Made by a program: the position numbers and the translations under genes
Shown here: piece after piece, positions 54,764-63,950 of the stretch
Numbering within the stretch: the first letter of the stretch is position 1
Layout: every line of letters starts with the position of its first letter
The notes under the pieces: model-generated
Seen by the model: the letters and a program-made list of their open reading frames with translations, nothing else
Told to the model about the DNA's origin: nothing
The model's database searches: none
From: Tropicimonas marinistellae
Lineage (GTDB): Bacteria; Pseudomonadota; Alphaproteobacteria; Rhodobacterales; Rhodobacteraceae
DNA length: 64,000 nucleotides
NCBI RefSeq assembly: GCF_001509585.1
Contig: NZ_LNCI01000006.1
Span: 343,173-407,172, forward strand
Reading direction: 5' to 3'

Positions 54764-55495
54764 TCAGGAAGCCCGACCGCCGCGCCGGGACTTCAGCACC
54801 ATCGGCAACGCTGCCAATGCGGCAAGGCCGAGCAGCGGCAACAGGATATGCGGCTCGAAGATCACGCCCAGATCGGGGCGCTCGCCGGCCGCGAGCACCT
54901 CGCCCAGGCCCGCGCCAACGGAGGTGTAGACCAGCGCGCCGGGAAGAATGCCGAGAAAGGTTGTCACCACGAAACGGCCGAGCGGCACACCGACCAGCGC
55001 CGGCACAAGGTTGGCCACGAAGAAGGGCACCAGCGGAATCAGCCGGACAAGGAAGAGCATTTCCCACTGGTTGGCGTCGATTCCCGCCTTGATCCGCTTC
55101 ACCTGCCCGTCCGATGCGTCCATTCGGCGGGCCAGCGCCTCCCCCATGCCCCAGCGGGCGGCGAGGAAGATCAGCGCCGCGCCGAGGGTCGCCGCAACCA
55201 TGTTGACGAGCACCCCCGGGAACACCCCGAAGAGGAACCCGCCGGTGAGCGTGGCGACGGTGGCTCCGGGCAGGCTGAATGCGACGATGGCGACATAGGC
55301 GAGCAGAAAGACCGCCAGAGTCGCCGCGAGATTGGCATCGCGGTAGGCGAGAATCGTGTCGCGGTACTGCGCCAGCGTGTCCACTCCCAGCACGTCGCGC
55401 AGGGCGAGCGCGCCGACGACGGCCACGAGCATGATCGCCGCGAACGGCAATATGCGTATGGCGCCCGGGCGGCGGGGCGGGGTCATGTCGCTCAT
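54764..55495 (-). CDS. TVP38/TMEM64-family membrane protein
   Basis: 243 residues, about five to six hydrophobic segments. The VTT (SNARE-associated Golgi/DedA-like) core is recognisable from FSLPGATVATLTGGFLFGVFPG through RLIPLVPFFVANLVPALVGVPLGRFVVTTFLGILPG. Members are inner-membrane proteins linked to lipid or ion transport, mechanism open. The ATG at 55493-55495 is chosen because the hydrophobic domain starts soon after; the open frame continues upstream without support. It is coupled to the flavoprotein gene. Confidence 0.85.
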   Translation of the reverse strand: MSDMTPPRRPGAIRILPFAAIMLVAVVGALALRDVLGVDTLAQYRDTILAYRDANLAATLAVFLLAYVAIVAFSLPGATVATLTGGFLFGVFPGVLVNMVAATLGAALIFLAARWGMGEALARRMDASDGQVKRIKAGIDANQWEMLFLVRLIPLVPFFVANLVPALVGVPLGRFVVTTFLGILPGALVYTSVGAGLGEVLAAGERPDLGVIFEPHILLPLLGLAALAALPMVLKSRRGGRAS

Positions 55496-55681
55496 CGTTC
55501 CGGCCTTCAGTGTCGCTGTCTGTCGAACATGCGCCTTTCCTGAGCGATGCAACAGTGGCTTCACACCCGCTTGATCGGCATCGCGGGTTTCGTGAGCATG
55601 GTGCCGGGTCACGGGCCGCAATTGAAACATGCCGCGGGCCGGAAATCGGAAAATGTTGCAGGAATTCGCCCGCCAACCGAA

Positions 55682-55710
55682 TTGACTTGGTGCAAAAACT
55701 CGCTTAATCG
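55682..55710 (+). promoter_or_regulatory. probable promoter of rpmH-rnpA-yidD
   Basis: TTGACT (55682-55687), 17 bases, then TAATCG (55705-55710), about 75 bases before the rpmH start. The remaining part of 55496-55784 has no recognisable gene. Confidence 0.5.
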
Positions 55711-55784
55711 GCGTGCTTCGAGACATCAGGGCCTTCGAATCCGTCACCGGATTTGGGCTTTATCAACGAGACGGAGACGGAGCG

Positions 55785-55919
55785 ATGAAACGCACCTATC
55801 AGCCTTCCAACCTGGTTCGCAAGCGCCGCCACGGTTTCCGTGCGCGCATGTCCACCAAGGGTGGCCGCAAGATCCTCAACGCCCGCCGCGCCCGCGGCCG
55901 GAAGTCGCTGAGCGCGTAA
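55785..55919 (+). CDS. rpmH: 50S ribosomal protein L34
   Basis: 44 residues, exactly the family length. [20 protein letters not shown] opens the protein, and the end ([19 protein letters not shown]) is the usual L34 tail. It is a very basic protein of the large ribosomal subunit. Its stop overlaps the rnpA start (TAATG). It heads the widely conserved rpmH-rnpA-yidD cluster. Confidence 0.96.
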   Translation: MKRTYQPSNLVRKRRHGFRARMSTKGGRKILNARRARGRKSLSA

Positions 55920-56293
55920 TGGCCGGGCGGCCTGCCCTGGCCACCCTGACCAAGCGTGCCGACTTTCTGGCAGCCGCCCGTGCCGGGCGTGCCGGAACGC
56001 CGGGATTTCTGTTGCAGGCGCGCAAGCGCCGCGAGACCGAAGCCGATCCGACGCTGGTGCGGGTCGGCTTTACCTGTTCCAAGAAGGTCGGCAATGCCGT
56101 GGCCCGCAACCGGGCCAAGCGGCGCCTGCGGGAAGCCGCCCGCGCGGTCCTGCCGGATGCCGGCCGGCCGGGATGGGACTATGTCCTGATCGGGCGCGCC
56201 GGGGCGACAGCGGAGCGGCCGTTCGAGGCGCTTCTTGCCGATCTGCGCCACGCCGTCGACGCGGTTCACACGCCACGGACGCGCAGATCATGA
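55919..56293 (+). CDS. rnpA: ribonuclease P protein component
   Basis: 124 residues. The central RNA-binding signature [28 protein letters not shown] (in parts: [13 protein letters not shown] and [10 protein letters not shown]) is the RnpA hallmark. It assists the RNase P RNA in trimming tRNA 5' ends. The ATG overlaps the last base of the rpmH stop, and its TGA overlaps the yidD ATG. Confidence 0.93.
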   Translation: MAGRPALATLTKRADFLAAARAGRAGTPGFLLQARKRRETEADPTLVRVGFTCSKKVGNAVARNRAKRRLREAARAVLPDAGRPGWDYVLIGRAGATAERPFEALLADLRHAVDAVHTPRTRRS

Positions 56294-56589
56294 CGCCCGC
56301 GGCCTGGATTCTGTCGCTGCCGATCCGCGCCTACCGGCTGATCTTCTCGCCCTGGGTGGGGTTCAACTGCCGCTACCAGCCCACCTGCTCGGCCTATGCG
56401 CTAGAGGCGCTGCGGGAACACGGGGCGCTGCGCGGCGGCTGGATGGCGCTCGGCAGGATCGCGCGGTGCAACCCCTGGGGGTCCTGCGGCTACGATCCGG
56501 TACCGGGCACCGACCCTGACCACGACGCGGGCCAGCACATGGACCGGCACGAGGGCCGCCATCCGGGGAAGGGCGGCAACCGTCCCTGA
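56290..56589 (+). CDS. yidD: membrane protein insertion efficiency factor
   Basis: 99 residues. [31 protein letters not shown] in parts (the amphipathic start, then [15 protein letters not shown]) and the later [18 protein letters not shown] give the conserved Cys pattern of YidD (DUF37). It helps YidC insert membrane proteins. Coupled to rnpA by ATGA. yidC, usually close by, is not next; a convergent hemC follows instead. Confidence 0.92.
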   Translation: MTPAAWILSLPIRAYRLIFSPWVGFNCRYQPTCSAYALEALREHGALRGGWMALGRIARCNPWGSCGYDPVPGTDPDHDAGQHMDRHEGRHPGKGGNRP

Positions 56590-56607
56590 CGGCCGCGGTG
56601 CGGCCGT
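56589..56607 (+). terminator. hairpin right after yidD
   Basis: ACGGCCGC-GGT-GCGGCCGT, eight perfect pairs, begins on the last base of the yidD stop codon. There is no T-run. It may end the rpmH operon or separate it from the convergent hemC. Confidence 0.45.
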
Positions 56608-56683
56608 GCCTTCGGCGAGGATATTTGCGGACAGAAGAAACGCCAGGGATGCCGCGCGTGAACGCGACTGGATGGCTCGTGCT

Positions 56684-57646
56684 CTAGGCGTTGCGCCAGT
56701 CGAAGAAGCCGGGGCCGGCCCGGTCGAGCAACCCGGCGGCGAGGTCGTGGCCAAGCGCGGCGGCATCTCCGACCGGCGCGCGCGCCTCGGCCGCGAGGCA
56801 TTCGCTGCCGTCCGGGCGCAATATCTCGCCACGCAGCCAGATCTCGTTGCCCTCAAGGATCGCCAGCCCGGCAATCGGCGTCTCGCAGGAGCCGTCGAGC
56901 GTCGCCAGGTAGCTGCGTTCTGCCGCGAGCCGGTGGCCGGTGGGGCCGTGGTGGATCGCGTCGAGCAGTGCGCCGGTCGCGGTATCGTCGCTGCGCCGCT
57001 CGATGCCGATGGCCCCCTGGGCGACGGCGGGGAGCATCTCCTCCGGCGCGATCGGCGTCCGGCGGACCTCCTCCAGACCCAGCCGGTTGAGCCCGGCACA
57101 GGCGAGGAACGTGGCCCCGGCGACGCCGTCGGCCAGCTTGCGCATCCGGGTCTGCACATTGCCGCGGAATTCCACGATCCGCAGATCCGGGCGCCGGGCG
57201 AGGAGCTGCGCCCGGCGGCGCAGCGACGACGTGCCCACGACCGCGCCCTGCGCAAGCGCCGAGAAGGCGCGCCCGTCGACCGTCACGAAGGCATCGCGCA
57301 CGTCTTCCCGGGGCAGGAAGCAGTCGAGCGTGAGCCCGCCGGGCTGTGCCACCGGCATGTCCTTCATCGAATGCACGGCAATGTCGATCCGGCCGGAAAG
57401 CAGGTCTTCCTCGATCTCCTTTGTGAACAGCCCCTTGCCGCCGATTTCCTTGAGCGGGCGGTCGGCGGCGATCATCGCGCGGTCGTCCCCCGTTGTCCGG
57501 ATGATCACGATCTCGAAGGCCGTCCTGGGCAGATCGAATGCGCCTGCCAGCCGGTCGCGGGTTTCATGCGCCTGCGCGAGCGCCAGCGGCGAGCCGCGCG
57601 TGCCGATCCGCAACGGATCGGAAGGAGAGGGAAGTGCCTGTGTCAT
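56684..57646 (-). CDS. hemC: porphobilinogen deaminase (hydroxymethylbilane synthase)
   Basis: 320 residues. IGTRGSPLALAQA at the N-terminus, KEIGGKGLFTKEIEEDLL, AVHSMKDMP (catalytic Asp region), GTSSLRRRAQLL and the dipyrromethane-cofactor cysteine in LDGSCETPIAG. It joins four porphobilinogens into hydroxymethylbilane for haem and tetrapyrrole synthesis. The ATG at 57644-57646 gives the normal length. Divergent from hemE with 106 bp between; TTGTCA-N17-TAAGCA (57683 to 57655) could be its promoter but would leave almost no leader. Confidence 0.95.
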   Translation of the reverse strand: MTQALPSPSDPLRIGTRGSPLALAQAHETRDRLAGAFDLPRTAFEIVIIRTTGDDRAMIAADRPLKEIGGKGLFTKEIEEDLLSGRIDIAVHSMKDMPVAQPGGLTLDCFLPREDVRDAFVTVDGRAFSALAQGAVVGTSSLRRRAQLLARRPDLRIVEFRGNVQTRMRKLADGVAGATFLACAGLNRLGLEEVRRTPIAPEEMLPAVAQGAIGIERRSDDTATGALLDAIHHGPTGHRLAAERSYLATLDGSCETPIAGLAILEGNEIWLRGEILRPDGSECLAAEARAPVGDAAALGHDLAAGLLDRAGPGFFDWRNA

Positions 57647-57752
57647 AGCCACCGTGCTTAATTGCCGCCCCGCGGGCTGACAACTCCCCCGCGCCTTGAC
57701 TCTCGGTCGCAGACGCCGCACCCAACGGCACGCTGCCGTGGGAGGACGCCCG

Positions 57753-58796
57753 ATGACCGAGACCAAGAAACTGCTGCGCTCGCTGGCCGGAGAGACCCTG
57801 CCGACGCCACCGATCTGGATGATGCGGCAGGCCGGGCGCTACCTTCCGGAATACCGCGCGACCCGCGAACAGGCCGGCGACTTCCTCTCGCTCTGCTACA
57901 CGCCCGATCTGGCCGCGGAGGTAACGCTGCAACCGATCCGCCGCTACGGGTTCGACGCGGCGATCCTGTTTGCCGATATCCTGCTGGTGCCGCAGGCGCT
58001 CGGCGCGGATCTGTGGTTCGTCACCGGCGAGGGGCCGCGGCTTTCCACCGTGACCGCGCAAGGCGACTTCGACGCGCTCAAGGGCAAGGACGATATCCAC
58101 GACCGGCTCGCACCGGTCTACGAGACGGTCCGCATCCTCGCCCGCGAGCTCCCGTCAGAGACAACGCTCATCGGCTTTGCCGGTGCGCCCTGGACCGTGG
58201 CGACCTACATGATCGCCGGGCGCGGCACGCCCGACCAGGGTCCGGCGCATCGCCTCATGGCCGAGAACGAGGCCCTCTTCGATGCGCTGATCGACCGGCT
58301 GACAGAGGCGACGGTGGAATATCTGTCCTGCCAGGTGGAAGCCGGCGCAGAGGTGCTGAAGCTCTTCGACAGCTGGGCGGGCTCGCTCACGGGCGAGGCC
58401 TTCGAGCGGTACGCCCTGGATCCGGCCAAACGGATCATCGCGGAGCTCAAGGCCCGGCATCCCGGCCTTCCGATCATCGCCTTCCCGCGCGAGGCAGGCG
58501 CGCGCTACGTCGGGTTCGCCAAGGCAACGGGCGCCGATTGCGTGGCGCTCGACAATTCGGTGAGCCCCGAATGGGCGGCCCTTCACGTCCAGGTGGACGG
58601 CTGCGTGCAAGGCAACCTGGCATCGTCGCACATGGTCACCGGCGGGAAGGACCTGATCGACGAGACCCGGCGCATCGTGAAGGCCTTCGCCTCCGGCCCG
58701 CATATCTTCAACCTCGGCCACGGGATCACGCCTGACGCCGACCCGGAGAATGTCGCCCTGATGATCGAGACCGTGCGCGGCATGGCGAAGGGCTGA
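57753..58796 (+). CDS. hemE: uroporphyrinogen decarboxylase
   Basis: 347 residues. The family signatures are [17 protein letters not shown] (substrate-binding Arg residues), [11 protein letters not shown] and [13 protein letters not shown]. It decarboxylates the four acetates of uroporphyrinogen III to give coproporphyrinogen III. The ATG has GGGAGGA upstream at good spacing. It is divergent to hemC, and hemF lies about 1.4 kb downstream, so three haem steps cluster here. Confidence 0.96.
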   Translation: MTETKKLLRSLAGETLPTPPIWMMRQAGRYLPEYRATREQAGDFLSLCYTPDLAAEVTLQPIRRYGFDAAILFADILLVPQALGADLWFVTGEGPRLSTVTAQGDFDALKGKDDIHDRLAPVYETVRILARELPSETTLIGFAGAPWTVATYMIAGRGTPDQGPAHRLMAENEALFDALIDRLTEATVEYLSCQVEAGAEVLKLFDSWAGSLTGEAFERYALDPAKRIIAELKARHPGLPIIAFPREAGARYVGFAKATGADCVALDNSVSPEWAALHVQVDGCVQGNLASSHMVTGGKDLIDETRRIVKAFASGPHIFNLGHGITPDADPENVALMIETVRGMAKG

Positions 58797-58803
58797 GGCC
58801 GCC

Positions 58804-59421
58804 TTGGTCGTCGCCCACCTGCTCCTTCTTCTGACGATCGTCGCCACGGCGACGATGGCCGCGTCCGCGGCGATTCAGGCCGTCCGGCAGGAGTTCGACG
58901 TCTTCGGCGCGACCGTTCTGGCCATCTCGGCCGCGCTCGGCGGCGGAACGGTGCGCGACCTGCTGCTCGGGCGCACGCCCGTCTTCTGGATCAATGACAT
59001 GACCTACATCGCGACGACGGTTCCCGTCGCCGTGCTGACCTGGATGCTTGCGCAGCACATGGACACCGGGACGGGCCGCCGGTTGCGGCTGCTGATGTAT
59101 TTCGACGCGATGGGGCTCGCGCTCTTTACCCTGATCGGTACGAAGATCGCCCTGGATGCGGGCACCACCGCGGCGATTGCCGTCATCGTCGGCTGCATCA
59201 CCGGAACGGTCGGGGGCATGATCCGCGACGTCCTGTGCAGCCTGACGCCGACCATCCTCAAGAAGGATCTCTACGCCACGATCTCGCTGGCCGGTGGCGC
59301 GGCGTACCTTCTGGTGCGGCCAGCCGTTCCGGAATGGCTGGCCCTCCTCCTGGCCTTCTTCGGCATGATGCTGGCGCGGGTCGTGGTCATCCGTCGCGGC
59401 GCCGGCGCCCCGGACGGCTGA
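58804..59421 (+). CDS. TRIC-type trimeric intracellular cation channel family protein (UPF0126)
   Basis: 205 residues, about six to seven membrane helices in two repeats, each with a glycine-rich kink (SAALGGGTVRDLLLGRTPVFW, and ITGTVGGMIRDVLCSLTP). These are the signature of prokaryotic TRIC/YadS-type channels. A TTG start at 58804 is chosen: GAGG lies five bases upstream and the protein needs residues before the first internal Met (residue 18) to complete helix 1. It starts 7 bp after hemE, so it is co-transcribed. Confidence 0.85.
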   Translation: MVVAHLLLLLTIVATATMAASAAIQAVRQEFDVFGATVLAISAALGGGTVRDLLLGRTPVFWINDMTYIATTVPVAVLTWMLAQHMDTGTGRRLRLLMYFDAMGLALFTLIGTKIALDAGTTAAIAVIVGCITGTVGGMIRDVLCSLTPTILKKDLYATISLAGGAAYLLVRPAVPEWLALLLAFFGMMLARVVVIRRGAGAPDG

Positions 59422-59455
59422 CCCCGGTCGCAGGCGTTTCGCGCCGCGCCGAGGG

Positions 59456-60193
59456 TCACGTGTCGTCGTTCTGCCGGCGAAACACGGCAAGCGACTGGCG
59501 CTGCGTGCCGTCGGCGGCGAAGTTCTCCGGTGCGAGCCAGCCCCGGAAGGCACGCTGCAGGGGCGGCCATTCATCGTCGGTGATCGCGAACCAGGCGGTA
59601 TCCCGGTTTCGGCCCTTGTAGTGGGTCGCCTGCCGGAAGGTGCCTTCGTAGGTGAAGCCGAGGCGCTCCGCCGCCGCACGCGAACCGGCGTTCAGCGCGT
59701 CGCATTTCCACTCGTAGCGGCGATAGCCGAGCGCCTCCATCGCATGGGCCATCATCAGGTACATGGCCTCGGTGGCTGCAGCGGTGCGTTGAAGCGCGGG
59801 CGCGAAATTGATGTGGCCCACTTCGATGCTGCCCGCGTCGGGCGTGATCCGCAGGTAGCTCGCAACGCCAAGGCACCGGCCCTCCGCCGCATCGCGGACC
59901 ACGTAGAACAGCGGGTCGTCGCCCAGGCAGGTCGCGTCCATCCACGCCCGCAGGGCCGCTGCTGTGTCGAAGGGGCCGTAGGGCAGATAGGTCCAGATAC
60001 GTCCGTCCCGGTCCTCCGAGAAGGCGGCATGAAGGTCGGCCGCATGCCGCCCGGGATCGGCCGGTTCCAACCGGCAGAACCGCCCGTCCATCGGTGTCTT
60101 GTGCGGGCGCGGCCGTGGGAAGTCGCCGTCGACCGGCCAGCCGATGGGCTGTCCGAGCGCGTTGGTGCGGGAGGCCCGGTCGGTCACGGCCAT
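59456..60193 (-). CDS. GNAT-family N-acetyltransferase (RimJ-like)
   Basis: 245 residues. A short N-terminal extension is followed by the acetyltransferase fold: LRITPDAGSIEVGHINFAP, then TEAMYLMMAHAMEALGYRRYEWKCDALNAGSRAAAERLGFTYEG in parts (the RRYEWKCDALNAGSR and AAERLGF blocks). The latter is typical of RimJ/RimL-type enzymes that acetylate protein N-termini or small amines. Its start overlaps the hemF stop by 10 bases, so it is translated after hemF. The substrate is unknown. Confidence 0.85.
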   Translation of the reverse strand: MAVTDRASRTNALGQPIGWPVDGDFPRPRPHKTPMDGRFCRLEPADPGRHAADLHAAFSEDRDGRIWTYLPYGPFDTAAALRAWMDATCLGDDPLFYVVRDAAEGRCLGVASYLRITPDAGSIEVGHINFAPALQRTAAATEAMYLMMAHAMEALGYRRYEWKCDALNAGSRAAAERLGFTYEGTFRQATHYKGRNRDTAWFAITDDEWPPLQRAFRGWLAPENFAADGTQRQSLAVFRRQNDDT

Positions 60194-61074
60194 TTGGCCA
60201 GTGGCGGCAGCGACATGAGCACCGCATCCGCATCGTGCCCGGTCGCGAGCCCGAATTTCGTCCCGCGGTCATAGACGAGGTTATACTCGGCATAGAGGCC
60301 GCGGTGCACCAGCTGGGCCTCCTTGTCGGCGTCGGTCCACGGCTGGTTGCGGCGGCGTTCCGTCACCGGAAGGAAGGCCGGAAGGAAGGCCGCGCCAACC
60401 GCCCTGGTGAAGGCGAAATCGGCCTCCCAGTCGCCTGTGTTCAGATCGTCGTAGAAAATCCCGCCGACGCCCCGCGCGCGCCCCCGGTGCGGCACGAAGA
60501 AATACTCGTCGGCCCAGGCCTTGAACCGCTCGTAGTAGGCTGCATCGTGGGCGTCGCAAGCCGCCTCGAGCGCGGCATGGAAGGATGCCGTGTCCTCGGC
60601 GTATTCGATGCAGGGGTTGAGATCCGCCCCGCCGCCGAACCACCAGGCATGGGGCGTCCAGAACATCCGCGTGTTCATGTGAACCGCCGGTGTGTGCGGG
60701 TTCTGCATATGCGCCACGAGGCTGATGCCCGAGGCCCAGAAGGTCGGGTCCGCCTCCATCCCGGGCACGCCGCGCGCCGCCATCGCCTTCTGCGCCTGCT
60801 CGCCCAGCGTGCCAAAGACGGTGGAGACGTTGACGCCCACCTTCTCGAACACGCGCCCGCCCCGCATCACGCTCATCAGCCCGCCGCCGGCATCGTCCCC
60901 GCCGGCCGCCGCGCGCCGGGTTTCGCGCAGCTCGAACCGCCCGGCGGGGGTGTCGGCAAAAGGGCCGTCCGACTGGCTGTCTTCCAGCGCTTCGAATGCC
61001 GAAACGATGCTGTCCCGCAACTCCCGGAACCATGCGGATGCACGGGCGCGTTCTGCCTCCAGCGGCTGGGTCAT
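60184..61074 (-). CDS. hemF: coproporphyrinogen III oxidase, oxygen-dependent
   Basis: 296 residues. GGDDAGGGLMSVMRGGRVFEKVGVN in parts, VHMNTRMFW, WWFGGGADLNP, and the family signature FFVPHRGRARGVGGIFYDDL. It oxidatively decarboxylates coproporphyrinogen III using O2. The ATG at 61072-61074 follows GGGAGG with seven bases between. It is upstream of the GNAT gene and close to hemC and hemE. Confidence 0.95.
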   Translation of the reverse strand: MTQPLEAERARASAWFRELRDSIVSAFEALEDSQSDGPFADTPAGRFELRETRRAAAGGDDAGGGLMSVMRGGRVFEKVGVNVSTVFGTLGEQAQKAMAARGVPGMEADPTFWASGISLVAHMQNPHTPAVHMNTRMFWTPHAWWFGGGADLNPCIEYAEDTASFHAALEAACDAHDAAYYERFKAWADEYFFVPHRGRARGVGGIFYDDLNTGDWEADFAFTRAVGAAFLPAFLPVTERRRNQPWTDADKEAQLVHRGLYAEYNLVYDRGTKFGLATGHDADAVLMSLPPLAKWP

Positions 61075-61181
61075 GTGATGGCCTCCCACGAAAATCGCTC
61101 CAGCGCTAGCAGCTTTGCCGCCCCCCTGCCAGAGCGGATGCCCAGATTGGCCGGCTGTCGCGCGCCCGCTAAGCTGCCGGT

Positions 61182-61589
61182 ATGCGCAACGTGATTCTTC
61201 TGCTTGTTCTCCCGGTCATGGCCGCCTGCGCCACGCCGCGCGAAACCTGCCTCAAGGCGGCGACAAAGGATATTCAGGTCGTCGACCAGCTCATTCTGGA
61301 AACCCAGGCGAACCTCTCCCGCGGATACGGGATCGAGAAGGAGCCCTATGTCACCAGCACGGTGGATCTGTGTCTCGGCAGCGGCGGGTACGGCTACGGA
61401 CGGAACCGGGTGGGTGTCGGCTGGAGCTACTGCAACACGCCGACAACCCGCTACAAGTCCAAGCCCGTCGCCATCGACCGGGCCGCCGAGCAACGCAAGC
61501 TCAGGGAATTGAAAGAGACACGCGCCCGCCTGGTGCGGGAAAGCGACGCCAGGCTGGCACAATGCAACGCGCAATACCCGCAAGGCTGA
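61182..61589 (+). CDS. small lipoprotein of unknown function
   Basis: 135 residues. The signal peptide ends in a lipobox (LPVMAAC, lipid-modified Cys16), so it is membrane-anchored. The mature part has a Gly/Tyr-rich middle (LGSGGYGYGRNRVGVG) between cysteines and a charged helical C-terminus (AEQRKLRELKETRARL). I recognise no family. It is divergent from hemF with about 100 bp between and convergent with the next SDR gene. Confidence 0.7.
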   Translation: MRNVILLLVLPVMAACATPRETCLKAATKDIQVVDQLILETQANLSRGYGIEKEPYVTSTVDLCLGSGGYGYGRNRVGVGWSYCNTPTTRYKSKPVAIDRAAEQRKLRELKETRARLVRESDARLAQCNAQYPQG

Positions 61590-61628
61590 CCGCGCGCCCG
61601 GTCCACCCGGGCAAGCCGTGACACGCCC

Positions 61629-62450
61629 CTAGTGCGCGGGGGCCGTCACCGGGTCCAGCAGGGTCCGCCCGCCGTCGACCGTGATGATCTGCCCGGTCAT
61701 GAAGGCCGCGGCGTCAGACGCCAGGAACTGCGCCGCCTCGGCCACTTCGCCGGGCTTGGCGATGCGCTTCATCGGCGTGTGGTCACGGATGTTCGCGCGG
61801 TAATCCGCGTTCTGCTTCAGCGCCCCCTTCAGGCTGTCCGACAGGACCGAGCCGAACGACACCCCGTTCACCCGGATCCTGTGCGGCGCCAGCGCCACCG
61901 CCAGCGACCGCGTCATCTGGTCGAGCGCGGCAGTCGAAACCGAATAGCCCAGCAGTTCGGGGTGCGTGCGCCGCGCCGCGATGGAGGACAGGTTGATGAT
62001 CGACCCGATGGCCACCGGCTCCTCGTCCGGCTCCACGTCCTCGGCCTGACGGATCATCCGCTTGGACACCGCCTGGCTCAGCCGCAGCGAGGTCATCAGG
62101 TTCTGCTCCAGCAGCATCTGCACCGCGTCGTTGTCCGGATCCAGCGGATCGGAGGGCAGCATCTGCCGGCAGGCATTTACCAGGATGTCCACCCGCTCGA
62201 AGCAATCGAGCGTGGCCGACAGCAGGTTGGCGACCGTCAGCCGCTCCCGCAGGTCGCCGGCAAAGGCCCGCGCGGTGCCGCGCCCACCGTCGCCCTTCGC
62301 CTCTCCCAATTCGTCACACAGCCGGTTCTCGTCCATATCGGCGAACATCACGTTCGCTCCCTTGTCGACGAAGTGCCGGGCAATGGCCAACCCGACGCCA
62401 TTTGCGGCACCGGTTACGATCGCGGTCTTTCCTTCGATGGAGAATGTCAT
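61629..62450 (-). CDS. SDR-fold protein with degenerate catalytic site
   Basis: 273 residues. The cofactor motif TGAANGVG (13-20) and overall SDR fold are intact, and it ends FMTGQIITVDGGRTL. However, the catalytic YxxxK reads Tyr169-SVS-Thr173, so the lysine is lost, and NNAG reads VNACR. Ser155/156 remain. It may bind NAD(P) without reducing, or use another mechanism. It is separated from the methyltransferase gene by 63 bp on the same strand. No pathway genes are adjacent. Confidence 0.8.
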   Translation of the reverse strand: MTFSIEGKTAIVTGAANGVGLAIARHFVDKGANVMFADMDENRLCDELGEAKGDGGRGTARAFAGDLRERLTVANLLSATLDCFERVDILVNACRQMLPSDPLDPDNDAVQMLLEQNLMTSLRLSQAVSKRMIRQAEDVEPDEEPVAIGSIINLSSIAARRTHPELLGYSVSTAALDQMTRSLAVALAPHRIRVNGVSFGSVLSDSLKGALKQNADYRANIRDHTPMKRIAKPGEVAEAAQFLASDAAAFMTGQIITVDGGRTLLDPVTAPAH

Positions 62451-62513
62451 GAGAGTTCCTGTCGGTCCTCGTGGTCCTGTTCCTTGCGGACGTGGCGGGG
62501 ATGTTAGCGAAAA

Positions 62514-63518
62514 TCAGCGCCGCGAACGCGCGGCGGATTGCCCCTGCGGCCGGCGGGCCGCGAAGAGCTTGAAGGCGGGCGGTCCGGGCACCTCCCGGAT
62601 CTCGCGGAAGGCGGCGGTCAGCGGGCCCTCGTAGGGCAGATGCCGGTTTGCCACCATCCAGAGCGTTCCATGCCCGGAAAGGAGCCGGGCGGCCCCGGCG
62701 ATAAACGCCGCGCCAAGCGCCGGATCGGCGGCACGGGATGTGTGGAAAGGCGGGTTCATCACCACGTGGTCGAAGGGCTCGGGATCCGCCCAGGTGGTGG
62801 CATCCGCCCAATGGAAACGGGCGCGGTCGTCGCGGATATTCATCCGCGCCGCTTCCAGCGCGGCATGCTCGGCCTCCACGAGCGCGCATTCCGTCACGCC
62901 TCGGCGTTCGAGCACGTGGAACGAAAGGTAGCCCCAGCCGGCGCCAAGGTCGGCCACCCTGCCCGGCATCTTTTCCGGCAGCGCCTCGGCAAGCGCCACC
63001 GACGCCGGGTCCGGCCCGTCGGCGGAGAAGGCTCCGGGGGCCGTGACCCAGCCGTTCGGCAATGTCTGAACGAGCGGCAGGTCCCAGTCGGCGAAGGTGC
63101 CAGGGGCGACCTGGAACTGAAAGACCTTGCCATGTGCCTTTGCATAAGGCGCGGACACCTCGGCCCGCCGCCGCACCTCCCGCAGGATCGAATCCACGCC
63201 GTCGGTTTTCTGGCCGTCCACGATCACCGTCCCGCCCATGGCGCTCGCCCGCGCGATCAGCGCCTTCGCCTCGGCCTTGGCGCGGGGCAGCATGACGACG
63301 GCGGCAGCAAACCCCTCCGGCGCGGCCACATCGGTGCGGTATCCCTGGCGTGCCCAGGCATCGTGATCGGGCCGGTTGCCCTGCACGACCGCCACCCGTT
63401 CGCGCGGCAAGGCGGAAAGGTCGGCGCCCGCACGGGGGCGGAAGACGGCAATCGCCCCGGTGCCCGGCAGGTGGATGGCGCCGCTTTGAACGGCAAGTGT
63501 GAGACGGCTGTCCGACAT
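62514..63518 (-). CDS. RsmC-like class I SAM-dependent methyltransferase
   Basis: 334 residues. The N-terminal half is a degenerate methyltransferase-like domain; the C-terminal half carries VADLGAGWGYLSFHVLE (SAM motif I, about 191-207) and the N-methylation motif VVMNPPFHT. This two-domain layout is that of RsmC/RlmG, which methylate guanine N2 in 16S or 23S rRNA. A start at 63516-63518 gives homology from the first residues. The exact rRNA position cannot be told. Confidence 0.83.
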   Translation of the reverse strand: MSDSRLTLAVQSGAIHLPGTGAIAVFRPRAGADLSALPRERVAVVQGNRPDHDAWARQGYRTDVAAPEGFAAAVVMLPRAKAEAKALIARASAMGGTVIVDGQKTDGVDSILREVRRRAEVSAPYAKAHGKVFQFQVAPGTFADWDLPLVQTLPNGWVTAPGAFSADGPDPASVALAEALPEKMPGRVADLGAGWGYLSFHVLERRGVTECALVEAEHAALEAARMNIRDDRARFHWADATTWADPEPFDHVVMNPPFHTSRAADPALGAAFIAGAARLLSGHGTLWMVANRHLPYEGPLTAAFREIREVPGPPAFKLFAARRPQGQSAARSRR

Positions 63519-63950
63519 GGGCGGCCCATGTATCGCCAATCGCGCCCGGCGTCACTCGGAAAATCACGCATGGCACGGCAGACCTTCGGTGAGCCCCGTG
63601 CCAATGCGGCGCGTCCGGCACGGTCTGTCCCTCGTCCGGAGGGCTTTGTCGGCGATACGGATGATGCCGCCCGGTCCATAGCCCCCTAGGATGGCGCTGC
63701 ACCGTCTGGGGTCTTCGATGCATCCCGGCCATACCGGAAGAACATCAATCTGTTGCGCACCGATGAAGAAGCGCCAGTCCGCCGGGGCGGGCAGGCACTG
63801 GCACGGCGGCTTCGCCTTGCTTCCGTGCCGCGCCGCGCCTCGTTTCTTTATCCGCCTCGGGCACGAGGCCAAACCGTACCCGTATCCGGTTCCCCAAGAC
63901 GAAAGAAGGCCGCCCGGACGGGCGGCCTTCAATCTCGTATCGAGCCGTTA
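63519..63950. other. 432-bp region without a recognised gene
   Basis: Only the tuf terminator (63905-63930) is clear. Open frames here have no start context or recognisable motif, and I see no tRNA cloverleaf, although a tRNA-Trp often follows tuf in bacteria. Confidence 0.55.
63905..63930 (-). terminator. rho-independent terminator of tuf
   Basis: GAAGGCCGCCC-GGAC-GGGCGGCCTTC is a perfect 11-pair stem 20 bases after the tuf stop; on the minus strand it continues into TTTCGTC. Confidence 0.75.

Noticed and set aside
63564..63932. 122-codon minus-strand open frame between the methyltransferase gene and tuf
   Set aside because: It runs through the tuf terminator, has no ribosome site and shows no recognisable motif; its length is expected by chance at this GC content.
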